Shown here piece by piece: positions 1-7,716 of a stretch of 51,784 nt of DNA. This stretch comes from Clostridiales bacterium (GTDB lineage Bacteria > Bacillota > Clostridia > Saccharofermentanales > Saccharofermentanaceae), in the NCBI GenBank assembly GCA_017617935.1, contig JAFZVF010000008.1:1-51784 (forward strand). Direction: 5' to 3'. Made by a program: the position numbers and the translations under genes. The notes under the pieces are model-generated. The model ran no database searches, was not told where the DNA came from, and was given only the letters and a program-made list of their open reading frames with translations. The first letter of the stretch is position 1, and the number at the start of each line of letters is the position of its first letter.

Positions 1-1
1 A

Positions 2-130
2 AAAGGCACTTCTGAAGAAAAGCGAGAAATATTCACGACATTCGTTTTGAGCACACTTAGGAAGGTGCGTTACTGTGATCTTTCGAGCCGGGCAGCGATC
101 CCGATCTTCGGATTATCAGTCAAAGTCTAG
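2..130 (+). CDS. 3' end of a truncated reading frame
   Basis: A frame open from the window edge runs 42 codons to a TAG stop. It begins with a G-T-S-E-E-K-R-E-I-F stretch. From memory this resembles the C-terminal region of large serine recombinases (typically G-T-x-E-x-K-R-x-I-F followed by G-S-N-L), but the G-S-N-L part is absent and the rest of the tail is unlike that family. It could be a decayed recombinase end or chance. The gene it would belong to lies outside the window. Confidence 0.22.
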   Translation, partial: KGTSEEKREIFTTFVLSTLRKVRYCDLSSRAAIPIFGLSVKV

Positions 131-196
131 GAAATAGCCATTTAATTGGACTGTATTTTTTGAGCATCCCTTATTTTGCTGAACTTTAGCATTGGT

Positions 197-222
197 AAAA
201 AATTCCTGTCGCGAACGACAGG
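197..222 (-). terminator. intrinsic terminator of the DUF2075/DUF6794 operon
   Basis: On the minus strand a perfect 7-bp stem (CCTGTCG/CGACAGG) closed by a TTCG tetraloop is followed by AA and six T. It sits about 50 bases after the stop of the small DUF6794-like gene and fits the end of the long minus-strand gene run. Confidence 0.75.
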
Positions 223-270
223 CCAGCTCTGAATTTTGGACGTTATGTGATTACGTTTATCAGCTCAAAG

Positions 271-555
271 TCACTGATTCTCTTGAACTTTTAGGATGAT
301 CCGTCTAACAATTTCCGTTGAAAGGTTATCCGCGAAAACGCACGGAAAACTTAATTCTTTTCCGTGAATGTATTGATTGCGAATATACAAGCCATAACCA
401 AAGTGATGATCAAAAGGATCCGGATGCTCAAGCAAGTCCTTTTTATCCTCTTCGCTCAACTTTGAATATGCGTCTTCTACCGTTTGCTCAATGAATTCGC
501 GTTCCAATTCGTCAAACGTTTTATCGAGATCATCATCAGGAAGTATGCGTTTCAT
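271..555 (-). CDS. small DUF6794-like protein
   Basis: This 94-residue soluble acidic protein has no signal peptide or membrane segment. Its second half (F-G-Y-G-L-Y-I-R-N-Q near residue 55, then a D-N-L-S-x-x-I segment) matches what I recall of DUF6794: a conserved G-x-x-I-R-N turn followed by a D-x-x-S helix. No function is known for that family. It has a GGAG ribosome binding site 6 bases before ATG. It lies 21 bases after the nuclease-helicase gene on the same strand and ahead of a strong terminator, so it is probably the last gene of that transcript. A role as a small partner of the nuclease-helicase is only a guess from position. Confidence 0.6.
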   Translation of the reverse strand: MKRILPDDDLDKTFDELEREFIEQTVEDAYSKLSEEDKKDLLEHPDPFDHHFGYGLYIRNQYIHGKELSFPCVFADNLSTEIVRRIILKVQENQ

Positions 556-576
556 GTTATTCTCCTCAATTCTTGA

Positions 577-2448
577 TTATTGAGATTTTAACCTGTCTTT
601 CAGATACTTCTCAAGTTCAGGATCAACACAATAGATATAACAGCCTTTCATGCCACGCGTAAGCAGTGTGCGGTATGTGTTTCTAATTATCTCATCAGCC
701 CGTTTCTGAGCCTCTTCGGGATTCTCTTTAAACATGGTTTTTATACCCTTTAACGAGTTATCTGTTTTAGCTCGCTTGGTAAAGTCTGTTATTACTTCGC
801 CATTCTCAAATCTTATATCTTCGCCGATTATTACTCCCACATAATCAAATTCAAGGCCTTGGGAAGTATGTATGCAACCTACCTCGTTTATGGACGTATC
901 CGCTACGGCAAATGGTTCGCCGTGCTCTAAATTCCAGCTCATCTCAAAGTCGCCAATCTTGATATCGTGATGATCTGTATTGTTGGATTGACTCTTGTCC
1001 CAATTCCAGCAGTAGCCGGCAAGTATCCTTGCTCTATTAGTAGCTTTGTTTTTCTCAACTATCAGATTGCGCACCTCATTTGGTGTATCACATATCCTAA
1101 TATCAAAATCTATTCCATCAAGATCTGTATTGGCCGTTTCCCTAATTTGGAGAACATCATCAAGCCATGCAAGATATCCATTTGAACCATTGCATCTGAA
1201 CTGTGATACGAGTTCCATCTCATAGACATTGGAATCTTCCTCTCTTGCCCAACGCTTGATCTGGTCAACGCTCCCGATATCATCCATCGTTACACGCTGC
1301 TCTTCATCAATAAAGAACACACTACAAAGAGAGGCATGTATTATCTCTTTAATCTGATTCTCGCCCAGGTTATGGAACATCCCCGACTTTTCATTCAATC
1401 TGTGAGCTTCATCAACAATAAGAGTACCGGCCATATTGTTTGGTGCTTCAGTAAAGTTTCCTGAACCCTTGAACATGTTATCTATACTGCTCTTTTTCAT
1501 TACTCCTTTGAGTTTTCTCAGATAGACTTGTCTCGGTGCACTGTTCTTGGAAACATACTGTACAAGTTGATTGCGCTGTGTGAGTTCTGCAAGCAGATTA
1601 ACAGCTATTACGGTCTTTCCCGTTCCGGGACCGCCCTTGCAAATAATGGTACGCTTGTGGCCGTCCTTCTGGCACAATTCAGACAGTCTGATGACTTCTT
1701 CATATACAACTTTCTGCTCATCGATCATGATGAATTCGGCATTGCCCTGAAGCATCTTGGCTATTGAATTCTGAAGGCTCTTGGACGGGCGTATTTTTCC
1801 CTGATCCACATAGTAAAGGACCTGTCTGTTATCCCCTTTAACAATGTGCTTCTTTATGTATTCTCTAAGCTGTCTATTCTGACCTTTGGTGAATGCAGGC
1901 GCATCCTTCAGATAATCTTCATACCAACTGCTATCGATGGGATCGTTATCCAATCGCAGATAATTATGCAAATATGCGCAGGGTTCAACATTGACGCACA
2001 TATCCTGAACGGTTGCGTTGTAATCCTTTATGAGTTGAGCGTAAGACCATGCTTGATATGAAGGATGTACTACTTCTCTTAAAGCGCCTCCGGTATATGT
2101 TTCAACCATTGCATCCATACCTGGAAGCGCCTTCAGTTTTTCCCACTGCTTCAGTTCGATGATCACCGCGGAAGGATTGTTGAAACCATCATAACCGGTA
2201 ACTATAAAATCTACTCTCTTGGATGTTTGCGGTATGTTGTATTCAATAGCAACGCCAGAATCATTTGGTATTTGAGGATCATTCATAACGATGTACATGT
2301 TCTTGAGAGAATGCTCCCAAGAGGCAAACTCACTATGAGGCGTTCTTCGCCCCATCTTTTCGTATATCGTCTGCTTGATCTCTTCAGCTATAGTATCTTC
2401 TTCAACACTATGAAGAAAATCGGTTTTGATGCCTGAATAAACCAACAT
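577..2448 (-). CDS. PD-(D/E)XK nuclease fused to DUF2075 SF1-type helicase
   Basis: The product is a 623-residue two-part protein. The N-terminal ~140 residues carry a RecB-like nuclease signature: Asp80, then Glu98-Leu-Lys100 (E-x-K), then Gln132-x-x-x-Tyr136. The rest is a DUF2075 (Schlafen-type DNA/RNA helicase) domain: Walker A GGPGTGKT at 272-279, Walker B LIVDEAH at 343-349, QFR at 416-418, the S-Q-G-L-E-F-D motif near 529-535 and T-R-G-M-K-G near 597-602. I chose ATG at 2448 because it has GGAGG 9 bases upstream; the frame stays open further upstream, but only across the neighbouring methyltransferase gene. DUF2075 proteins are often found in defence or DNA-processing settings, which makes anti-phage or DNA-restriction work plausible but unproven. 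A methyltransferase gene lies 23 bases upstream. Confidence 0.85.
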   Translation of the reverse strand: MLVYSGIKTDFLHSVEEDTIAEEIKQTIYEKMGRRTPHSEFASWEHSLKNMYIVMNDPQIPNDSGVAIEYNIPQTSKRVDFIVTGYDGFNNPSAVIIELKQWEKLKALPGMDAMVETYTGGALREVVHPSYQAWSYAQLIKDYNATVQDMCVNVEPCAYLHNYLRLDNDPIDSSWYEDYLKDAPAFTKGQNRQLREYIKKHIVKGDNRQVLYYVDQGKIRPSKSLQNSIAKMLQGNAEFIMIDEQKVVYEEVIRLSELCQKDGHKRTIICKGGPGTGKTVIAVNLLAELTQRNQLVQYVSKNSAPRQVYLRKLKGVMKKSSIDNMFKGSGNFTEAPNNMAGTLIVDEAHRLNEKSGMFHNLGENQIKEIIHASLCSVFFIDEEQRVTMDDIGSVDQIKRWAREEDSNVYEMELVSQFRCNGSNGYLAWLDDVLQIRETANTDLDGIDFDIRICDTPNEVRNLIVEKNKATNRARILAGYCWNWDKSQSNNTDHHDIKIGDFEMSWNLEHGEPFAVADTSINEVGCIHTSQGLEFDYVGVIIGEDIRFENGEVITDFTKRAKTDNSLKGIKTMFKENPEEAQKRADEIIRNTYRTLLTRGMKGCYIYCVDPELEKYLKDRLKSQ

Positions 2449-2471
2449 ACAAATGAGCCTCCAATTATGTG

Positions 2472-3212
2472 TTACTTCTCCGCCTTCACAAACAAAAAGT
2501 CCGGCTTGTGGTAGAGGTCGTAGTACTCTGGGTATTTCTCCAAGATCTCTTCCGTGGGGGTGGGTTCTACCATCTGGAGGATCTTGAAACCGTTGTCTGC
2601 AAGGGTGTTCACTATGGTTGAGAAGGTTCTGTGATACCTCTGGACGCCCTCCACGAACCAGGTCGAATCCTTTCTTCCCTCCACGCAGTAATTTGCTATG
2701 TTGGCGTGGATCTTTCTGCCTGTTTCGTCTCTCGTCCACCGGTCTTCCGTTCCCTCATAACAGGTCGAAAGCGGGTGTTCCTGCGAGAAGAGGAAGATGC
2801 CGCCGTCGCTTAAGAGACGGTATACATTCCTGACCACTCCGCTGAAATCCTCAACATAGTGGAGCGCGAGCGAACTGATGGCTACATCAAAGGTTTCGTT
2901 TAGGCTTCCTATGTCTTCCATGGGCATCCTTGTGTAAGTGATTTTGGGATCCGCGTTTTCGGTCTTGGCCGCTTCCAGCATCTTCTCCGAGATGTCTATG
3001 CCCGTTACCTTGGCCGCACCGCGCTTTATGTAGTCAATGCAGCGCTCGCCCGAACCGCATCCCAGGTCAAGTATTCTCTTGCCTTCAAGATCAGGAAGAA
3101 GCGATACCAGCGTTGGTATCTCGAACAGGTTGTTCGCGTTTACTTCGCGCTCCCTGAGCTTTCTGTATTCGCTGAAGAATGTTTCGTTATCAAAGATGTT
3201 CTGTTTTGCCAT
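2472..3212 (-). CDS. class I SAM-dependent methyltransferase
   Basis: This 246-residue Methyltransf_11-type protein has SAM motif I (ILDLGCGSGE, residues 47-56), the acidic end of strand 2 (TGID), and the later F-D-V-x-x-S-S-L-A-L-H-Y strand that follows motif II in small-molecule methyltransferases. The substrate cannot be told; a DNA target is unlikely because there is no N/D-PPY motif. The frame extends two codons further to a TTG, but the ATG used here has GAGG 7 bases upstream. It lies 9 bases after the flavin reductase gene and 23 bases before the nuclease-helicase, so all three are probably co-transcribed. Confidence 0.85.
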   Translation of the reverse strand: MAKQNIFDNETFFSEYRKLREREVNANNLFEIPTLVSLLPDLEGKRILDLGCGSGERCIDYIKRGAAKVTGIDISEKMLEAAKTENADPKITYTRMPMEDIGSLNETFDVAISSLALHYVEDFSGVVRNVYRLLSDGGIFLFSQEHPLSTCYEGTEDRWTRDETGRKIHANIANYCVEGRKDSTWFVEGVQRYHRTFSTIVNTLADNGFKILQMVEPTPTEEILEKYPEYYDLYHKPDFLFVKAEK

Positions 3213-3221
3213 GTTCAATCC

Positions 3222-4049
3222 TCAATCCTTTTCTCCCATTATGTCAGCCCAGGAACACAGTTTGTCGTAGTCCGTGTCGGCCACTGACTGCCAGGGCTGG
3301 GTCTCCTTTTCGTCCGCAGCCTCATATAAGAGCCTTCCCTTTTCCTTGATCAGGTTCTCGGTCTTGTAGTCGTCGTTTTCAAAGGTGCCCGCCTGATCGA
3401 AGACGTCCTTGTCGATCTCATAGAGCCACTGATGCGCTCCGCCCGCGCCCATGAAATATAGCTCGGCCGTGTACACGCCCGTTTTTGTCATGCATACTGT
3501 CCAGCGGCTCGAACCGTCTCCCGTGCCTTCTCCCGTCTTATACTTGTTGCTGCTTTCGCGGTCCTTGTATCTGTCGGATATGATCTCCACCACTTCCCCG
3601 ACGTACATGTCATGGGGATCGTTGTCTTTATAGAACTTGGCTCTTATATCTTCGGGTATGCTCTCAATGTCCATCTGCTGCTTGAAGAGCTTTTTGCACA
3701 CGACGATCAGATCGGCATTGGTGAAAGAGATCCCGTGAGGGCGCTCGAAGACCGTAAATCCGGTCTCCTTCAGCTTGTCTATATCCCTACCCGATTTCGA
3801 TCCGATGAGCGCAAGCTGTTCGTGGTACCATTGGAACTTTACGAAAGTGAGGGTGAAATAATCCTCTTTGTCCATGAACTCATGAGTGTAGCGCGATTCG
3901 CGCACGAAGACGCTTACGACGGGCTTGCCCCAAAGCGTTCCCATCTGTCCCCAGCTGATGGTCATCATGTTGAAGCCGTCCTTGGTGCCTGCCGTCAGTA
4001 TGGGCCATCCTTTATCGAAAGTCTTGAAGATGTCCGTCTCAAGTATCAT
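3222..4049 (-). CDS. flavin reductase-like FMN-binding protein
   Basis: The first ~165 residues fit the flavin reductase-like (flavoredoxin) split-barrel fold, with the family pattern W-P-x-L-x-T-A-G near the start, N-M-M-T-I-S-W-G, and a later S-x-R-Y-T-H segment that binds FMN in relatives. Such proteins pass electrons from NAD(P)H or ferredoxin to flavin or small acceptors in the cytosol. A further ~110 residues at the C-terminus (W- and D-rich) are not part of the usual domain and I do not recognise them. Two in-frame ATGs lie 6 bases apart; GGAG is only 1 base before the first and 7 before the second, so I use the second. Confidence 0.8.
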   Translation of the reverse strand: MILETDIFKTFDKGWPILTAGTKDGFNMMTISWGQMGTLWGKPVVSVFVRESRYTHEFMDKEDYFTLTFVKFQWYHEQLALIGSKSGRDIDKLKETGFTVFERPHGISFTNADLIVVCKKLFKQQMDIESIPEDIRAKFYKDNDPHDMYVGEVVEIISDRYKDRESSNKYKTGEGTGDGSSRWTVCMTKTGVYTAELYFMGAGGAHQWLYEIDKDVFDQAGTFENDDYKTENLIKEKGRLLYEAADEKETQPWQSVADTDYDKLCSWADIMGEKD

Positions 4050-4065
4050 GTTCATTCTCCTTGTC

Positions 4066-4719
4066 TTATTTCTTCTCGGGTTCCAGGGGCGAAACGAGAC
4101 CCAGCTTCTTGCAGAAGTGGTCGAGGCAGGCGTGTTCGTCCTCGGGAGCCAGTATTATGTCGAGATATATGAATGCGTTGCCCTTCAGATACATTCCGAA
4201 ATACTTGGTTCCCCAAGGGGTTTCATAGTGGATGATCGAGTATTCGCAGCCGCTCTTTTTGCCTGAGTAGCCCGTAGTGTCTTCGTCTTCCATCCAGTAC
4301 TTCACCCAGTCGTCGTAGTGCCTTTTCGCCGATTCCTTGGTCCTGCACATCAGAAGGTGCATCGTTAAGGACGATTTCGGATCTTGGAACTGGAGGTATT
4401 CTTCCAAGTCCGCTATGTCATTGGTATACAGATGGAAGAATCTGTCGTAGATCTGATCTGCCTCCACGCTGTCTTTTGCGACATAGTAGACGGGGGCGTT
4501 GATTATGCTTCCCAATACCTCCTCGACTTCCGGAGTGAGGTTGTAGCCCTCCATCCTTACGTAAAACTCCTCCTTGGTGAGCTCTCTCATGCCGTAGTCC
4601 TTTGCCACTTCAATGAACTTTTTGCTATTGAAGTTGTTGGAACATCCCGCCAGACAAACGGCGGCCATCACCACTGCCAAAAGCAGCGCGATCGATCTCG
4701 TTTTCGTTCTTGTCTTCAT
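4066..4719 (-). CDS. lipoprotein, paralogue of the one at 50.8 kb
   Basis: This is a 217-residue predicted lipoprotein: basic start, hydrophobic helix, then lipobox L-A-G-C with the lipidated Cys at residue 25. The mature part is rich in acidic and aromatic residues with no known catalytic motif. Its last 25 residues (D-H-F-C-K-K-L-G-L-V-S-P) align with the end of the lipoprotein at 50826-51473 (E-Q-F-C-Q-K-M-K-W-V-S-P). Both also share an early K-x-F/K-x-x-K...R-x-L/Y-T/S pattern, so they look like members of one small family. It has a GGGGTGA ribosome binding site and tight spacing (16 and 26 bases) to its neighbours, indicating an operon. Function unknown. Confidence 0.8.
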   Translation of the reverse strand: MKTRTKTRSIALLLAVVMAAVCLAGCSNNFNSKKFIEVAKDYGMRELTKEEFYVRMEGYNLTPEVEEVLGSIINAPVYYVAKDSVEADQIYDRFFHLYTNDIADLEEYLQFQDPKSSLTMHLLMCRTKESAKRHYDDWVKYWMEDEDTTGYSGKKSGCEYSIIHYETPWGTKYFGMYLKGNAFIYLDIILAPEDEHACLDHFCKKLGLVSPLEPEKK

Positions 4720-4745
4720 GGCCGTTCACCCCTTTCAAGCCACGA

Positions 4746-5492
4746 TCAAACGATCCTTCTTACCGTATCCTCATCCGAGTCAAAGTTTTTCGCTATCTGC
4801 CTTAAGATCTTCTTGTATGATTCTTGCGGAGCTTCCTTATAGCTCTTCGTTACATGATTATATCCCCAAAGGTACTCGGGGAGCGTGTATATCGCGACGG
4901 CCCATCCGTATTCCTCGCCCTTCTTGTTCAGCCTCGGCCTGAAGTCCTTCACCGTCAGGTAAGACGCCATCTGGAGCTTGGCGCAGGCCCCTTCAAAGCC
5001 CTTTTCGCCGCCCTTGCCGAATCCCGCCAATTCCTTGACCTCGTTCGAATAGAGTGCGGTCTTCTCCTTGGCGTCCCAGATCTCCCCTTCCTTCGGCCAG
5101 AACAGGTCCATTATCAGCTTCTCCTTGCGGCCCGCCCTGCCGTCTTCGTAAGCGCTGTCGAAGTCATATCCGTCCCTTCTGTAATTGGCGAAGTCAGGGA
5201 ACCACTTCTTGGATACATAGCCTGCCTTGTTCCTGAAGAACTTGCCGTAAGCGACTTCCCCCGTCCTGGCTAGAACGGCGCGCCACTCCCAGGGATCGAT
5301 TTCAGGATCGCCGCACCACCAGCATGACGGATCGGTCATGTTCTCGACTGAAAATCCAGTTACTTCATTTGAAAACAGCGGAAGAAAGCCAACCTTGTTG
5401 ATGACTTTCAAGAGCTCTTCAGCCGAATGAAGACAGGACGGATCGTCTCCATCCAAGCCTTCCATCATCCACTGACCGTTGATCACTTCCAT
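4746..5492 (-). CDS. uncharacterised protein, possibly AlkZ-related
   Basis: This 248-residue cytosolic protein has no signal peptide or membrane segment. The N-terminal half contains a W-x-x-x-x-x-x-x-x-x-x-x-Y-G-K-F-F pattern and an early helix ending in V-G-F-x-P-L-F. Both recall the uncharacterised Bacillota family labelled AlkZ-related (winged-helix, distantly like the DNA glycosylase AlkZ), but I am not sure of that match and see no catalytic motif. A C-W-W-C pair at residues 57-60 is notable. The gene begins just after the upstream membrane-protein gene, whose last codons supply a GAAGG ribosome binding site. Confidence 0.65.
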   Translation of the reverse strand: MEVINGQWMMEGLDGDDPSCLHSAEELLKVINKVGFLPLFSNEVTGFSVENMTDPSCWWCGDPEIDPWEWRAVLARTGEVAYGKFFRNKAGYVSKKWFPDFANYRRDGYDFDSAYEDGRAGRKEKLIMDLFWPKEGEIWDAKEKTALYSNEVKELAGFGKGGEKGFEGACAKLQMASYLTVKDFRPRLNKKGEEYGWAVAIYTLPEYLWGYNHVTKSYKEAPQESYKKILRQIAKNFDSDEDTVRRIV

Positions 5493-5498
5493 GGTATG

Positions 5499-5879
5499 TC
5501 AACCTTCGTTTGCCTTACGGGTTCTTTTTCCGAAAATATATGCCGCTTCCGCAAAGCCGAAGATGCCGGCCAGTATGTAGTAAGCCGCAAAGTCCCTGGG
5601 CATCACGCTTATGTCAGGGTCATCGGGGTAATACCAGATGGTGCGCTCGTCGCCGAAGCGGATCCTTGAAGTTCCGGCGTAATTCTGCTTTCTTACATAG
5701 GGTTCGTCATCCACGAGATAGGTGAATTCAACGACCGTGTCGTCAGGATAGGCGTTGATCTCCGTGACGGTTCCCGTCGTCTTCGGGAAGACCAGAAAGC
5801 AGACAAAAGAAGCTATCGTGGCAAGGACCGCGATCGCCGTGATGATGTGCATGATGATTATCAGTATCTTTTGGGTCAT
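5499..5879 (-). CDS. two-TM membrane protein, DUF3592-like
   Basis: About 126 residues: a hydrophobic segment near residues 6-34, an extracytoplasmic stretch containing T-G-T-V-T-E-I and Y-Y-P-D-D-P-D, then a second membrane helix near 98-116 and a basic C-terminus. This order (TM, small beta domain with G-x-V and a Y-x-P-x-x-P turn, TM) is typical of DUF3592 proteins. No function is known. The start is uncertain: neither this ATG nor the one 33 bases upstream has a Shine-Dalgarno sequence. A perfect TATAAT ends 6 bases before the chosen ATG, which would give a leaderless transcript. Confidence 0.6.
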   Translation of the reverse strand: MTQKILIIIMHIITAIAVLATIASFVCFLVFPKTTGTVTEINAYPDDTVVEFTYLVDDEPYVRKQNYAGTSRIRFGDERTIWYYPDDPDISVMPRDFAAYYILAGIFGFAEAAYIFGKRTRKANEG

Positions 5880-5945
5880 AATCTGATTATACACAATTCT
5901 TTCGAGTCCCATTCACGCAAAACAGTCCCATACCAAAAGGAATAG

Positions 5946-5980
5946 AAAACCCCGAAGCTGCAACTTCGGGGTTTTCGCTT
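5946..5980. terminator. bidirectional intrinsic terminator
   Basis: A perfect 12-bp stem (AAAACCCCGAAG/CTTCGGGGTTTT, 5946-5957 with 5964-5975) has a 6-base loop and T-rich flanks on both strands. It can end transcripts coming from the ABC permease on the minus strand. It also lies about 40 bases downstream of a consensus-like minus-strand promoter. Confidence 0.8.
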
Positions 5981-6019
5981 TTTGTACAAATTGTATTCAT
6001 TCTGTTGCCGTACACTTGT

Positions 6020-6047
6020 ATTATAGCACGCGCCAACCGTTGTGCAA
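6020..6047 (-). promoter_or_regulatory. sigma-A-type promoter
   Basis: TTGCAC, a 16-bp spacer and TATAAT, reading on the minus strand just after the permease stop codon. The predicted start near 6013 is followed within about 40 bases by a strong terminator, so the product could be a very short RNA or an attenuated leader for the genes downstream. Confidence 0.5.
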
Positions 6048-6063
6048 GCAGTGGTTAGGTCCC

Positions 6064-6948
6064 TCAATCTTTTATCCCTTCAACCTTAAGTCCCGCTATG
6101 AAGTGTTTTTGAAAGAACGGATATGCGATGAGCAGGGGCAGCATGGCAACGATGGATACGGCCGCCTTTACGCTGCGAGGCGGGTATGAAGTGCACCCCG
6201 CCGCATCGTTGACGATGCGCTTCAATTCCTGAGTTATCTTGTACAACTCATACTGGACCGTCGTGAGTTCAGGCGTGAACTTGTTGTAGAGCATCGAGTC
6301 AAACCAGGCGTTCCATTGGGATGTCGCGATGAAGAGGCCGACCGCGGCATAGACGGGCTTGCAAAGGGGAGAAACGACGGTTAAGAATATCCTTCCATAG
6401 CCCGCGCCTTCAAGCTGCGCGGCTTCTTCCAACGAGTCCGGGATGCCCTTCATGTAGGTTCTGATTACCAGCACGTACAGAGCGTTTATCATGCCCGGGA
6501 TTATGTATACCCAGAAGTTTTCCCGCAGGTTGAGTTTTGAATAAAGGATGTATGTTGGGACGATGCCTCCCTGAACGTAGATCGTCATTATCCAGAACAA
6601 AGCGAAGGCCCGCTTGAAAAGGAACTTCTTCCTGCTGAGGATGAATGCGAGCAGCGCATTTGCCGCCAAAGAGGTTGCCGTTCCCATCACGGTCCTCGCA
6701 AAAGACGTGAGCAAACCCCTTTGGACGCCCACTATTTGAAGCGCGTCCTTGTAGTTGCGCAAGACAAACTTTCGCGGGAAAAGGTGTAAGCACCCGAACA
6801 TGGAGTCATATTGTTCGTTGAATGAGTACGCGAGCCTGTTTATGAGCGGATAAAGGGTTGCCAGCAAGACCAGTGCGAAGAAAGTATAGATGACCGCGTT
6901 AAAGACGACGTCTCCTTTAGCCATCTTCTTTCGTTTAGATCCAGCCAT
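6064..6948 (-). CDS. carbohydrate ABC transporter permease (LplC/YtcP type), orphan
   Basis: A 294-residue inner-membrane permease with about six membrane helices and the EAA loop (E-E-A-A-Q-L-E-G-A-G near residues 177-186) that docks on the ATPase. The W-F-D-S-M-L-Y-N motif and the end L-K-V-E-G-I-K-D are characteristic of the LplC/YtcP permeases that pair with LplB and a lipoprotein for oligosaccharide uptake. No LplB partner, solute-binding protein or ATPase gene is adjacent, which is unusual. It lies 111 bases after tenA on the same strand with no clear terminator between, so it may be read from the thiamine transcript. Uptake of a thiamine precursor would be speculation, since known thiamine-precursor permeases are of other families. 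Confidence 0.85.
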   Translation of the reverse strand: MAGSKRKKMAKGDVVFNAVIYTFFALVLLATLYPLINRLAYSFNEQYDSMFGCLHLFPRKFVLRNYKDALQIVGVQRGLLTSFARTVMGTATSLAANALLAFILSRKKFLFKRAFALFWIMTIYVQGGIVPTYILYSKLNLRENFWVYIIPGMINALYVLVIRTYMKGIPDSLEEAAQLEGAGYGRIFLTVVSPLCKPVYAAVGLFIATSQWNAWFDSMLYNKFTPELTTVQYELYKITQELKRIVNDAAGCTSYPPRSVKAAVSIVAMLPLLIAYPFFQKHFIAGLKVEGIKD

Positions 6949-7059
6949 GGTGTCACCCTACCCAAATGAACGCTCGTAAGATCCCCCTGTTCACTGATAG
7001 GATAGCGTGCCAAAAGGCGGCACCATTACCGACAAAGTCTCACATCGTTACCGCTTAAT

Positions 7060-7716
7060 TCAAGTCTGGTACAGTGCGTCCCAAAGCTCGTCCTCGTACT
7101 GCGCGCACCTCGTGAAGATGCCCATCATCGTCTTGGTCTCTTCTTCGCTTATGTCCGCTCCCAGCTTGTCGAGGACTTCTATCCATGTGTTGTTTGCGCT
7201 AACATAGCCTTCGCTCGTATAAGCCTCAAACCACATCTTGTATTTCGATCCGGCAATCTCTTCCGCGTGTTTTTCAAACATGGTCCTGCCGATGTACGCA
7301 TAACCCCAGGAGCACTGGAGAAGCGCCGTGATGCCTGCAATCAGGCCGTATTCTTCAACCTTGCCCTTCATGTAGCCGATGTATTCCCTGATGACGGGAA
7401 GCTCGCTGTTTGCAACGATCTCTTCGTCCCTGATCCCGATCTTTCTCAGGTAAGGAAGATGGACGTGGTCCAGCTCCTCTATGACCTCATTGATTATGGC
7501 GTCCAGAAAGCCCGTGATCTCATCGCTATCGGAAAACTCTTTAATGCGATTCAGGATGCCGATGTATTCCTGAAGATAAAGGTAGTCCTGAAGCTGATAC
7601 CTCTTGTAAAGGTCATCACTCAAAGTGCCTTTGGCCATCTCGATCACAAACGGCTTTTCAGTCGCCTGATCCCACGTCTCTTTAGCTTTTGAAAACAATA
7701 ATTCAGTCAGTTTCAT
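7060..7716 (-). CDS. tenA: thiaminase II / aminopyrimidine aminohydrolase TenA
   Basis: This 218-residue helical TenA-family enzyme hydrolyses 4-amino-5-aminomethyl-2-methylpyrimidine (a thiamine breakdown product) to HMP, and slowly cleaves thiamine. The conserved Cys nucleophile sits in the helix C-S-W-G-Y, and E-E-L-D-H-V-H is the usual metal-free pocket segment; a Y-x-x-Y-L-Q helix occurs near the start. The start follows GGAGGAAAGAAC. Its ATG overlaps the thiD stop in an ATGA junction, so translation is coupled. Last of four thiamine salvage genes under the TPP riboswitch; it supplies HMP to ThiD. Confidence 0.92.
   Translation of the reverse strand: MKLTELLFSKAKETWDQATEKPFVIEMAKGTLSDDLYKRYQLQDYLYLQEYIGILNRIKEFSDSDEITGFLDAIINEVIEELDHVHLPYLRKIGIRDEEIVANSELPVIREYIGYMKGKVEEYGLIAGITALLQCSWGYAYIGRTMFEKHAEEIAGSKYKMWFEAYTSEGYVSANNTWIEVLDKLGADISEEETKTMMGIFTRCAQYEDELWDALYQT

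Noticed and set aside
2449..2739. Upstream in-frame extension of the nuclease-helicase gene
   Set aside because: It lies wholly inside the methyltransferase gene, has no ribosome binding site, and its translation has low-complexity, coding-unlike content. The ATG at 2448 has GGAGG.
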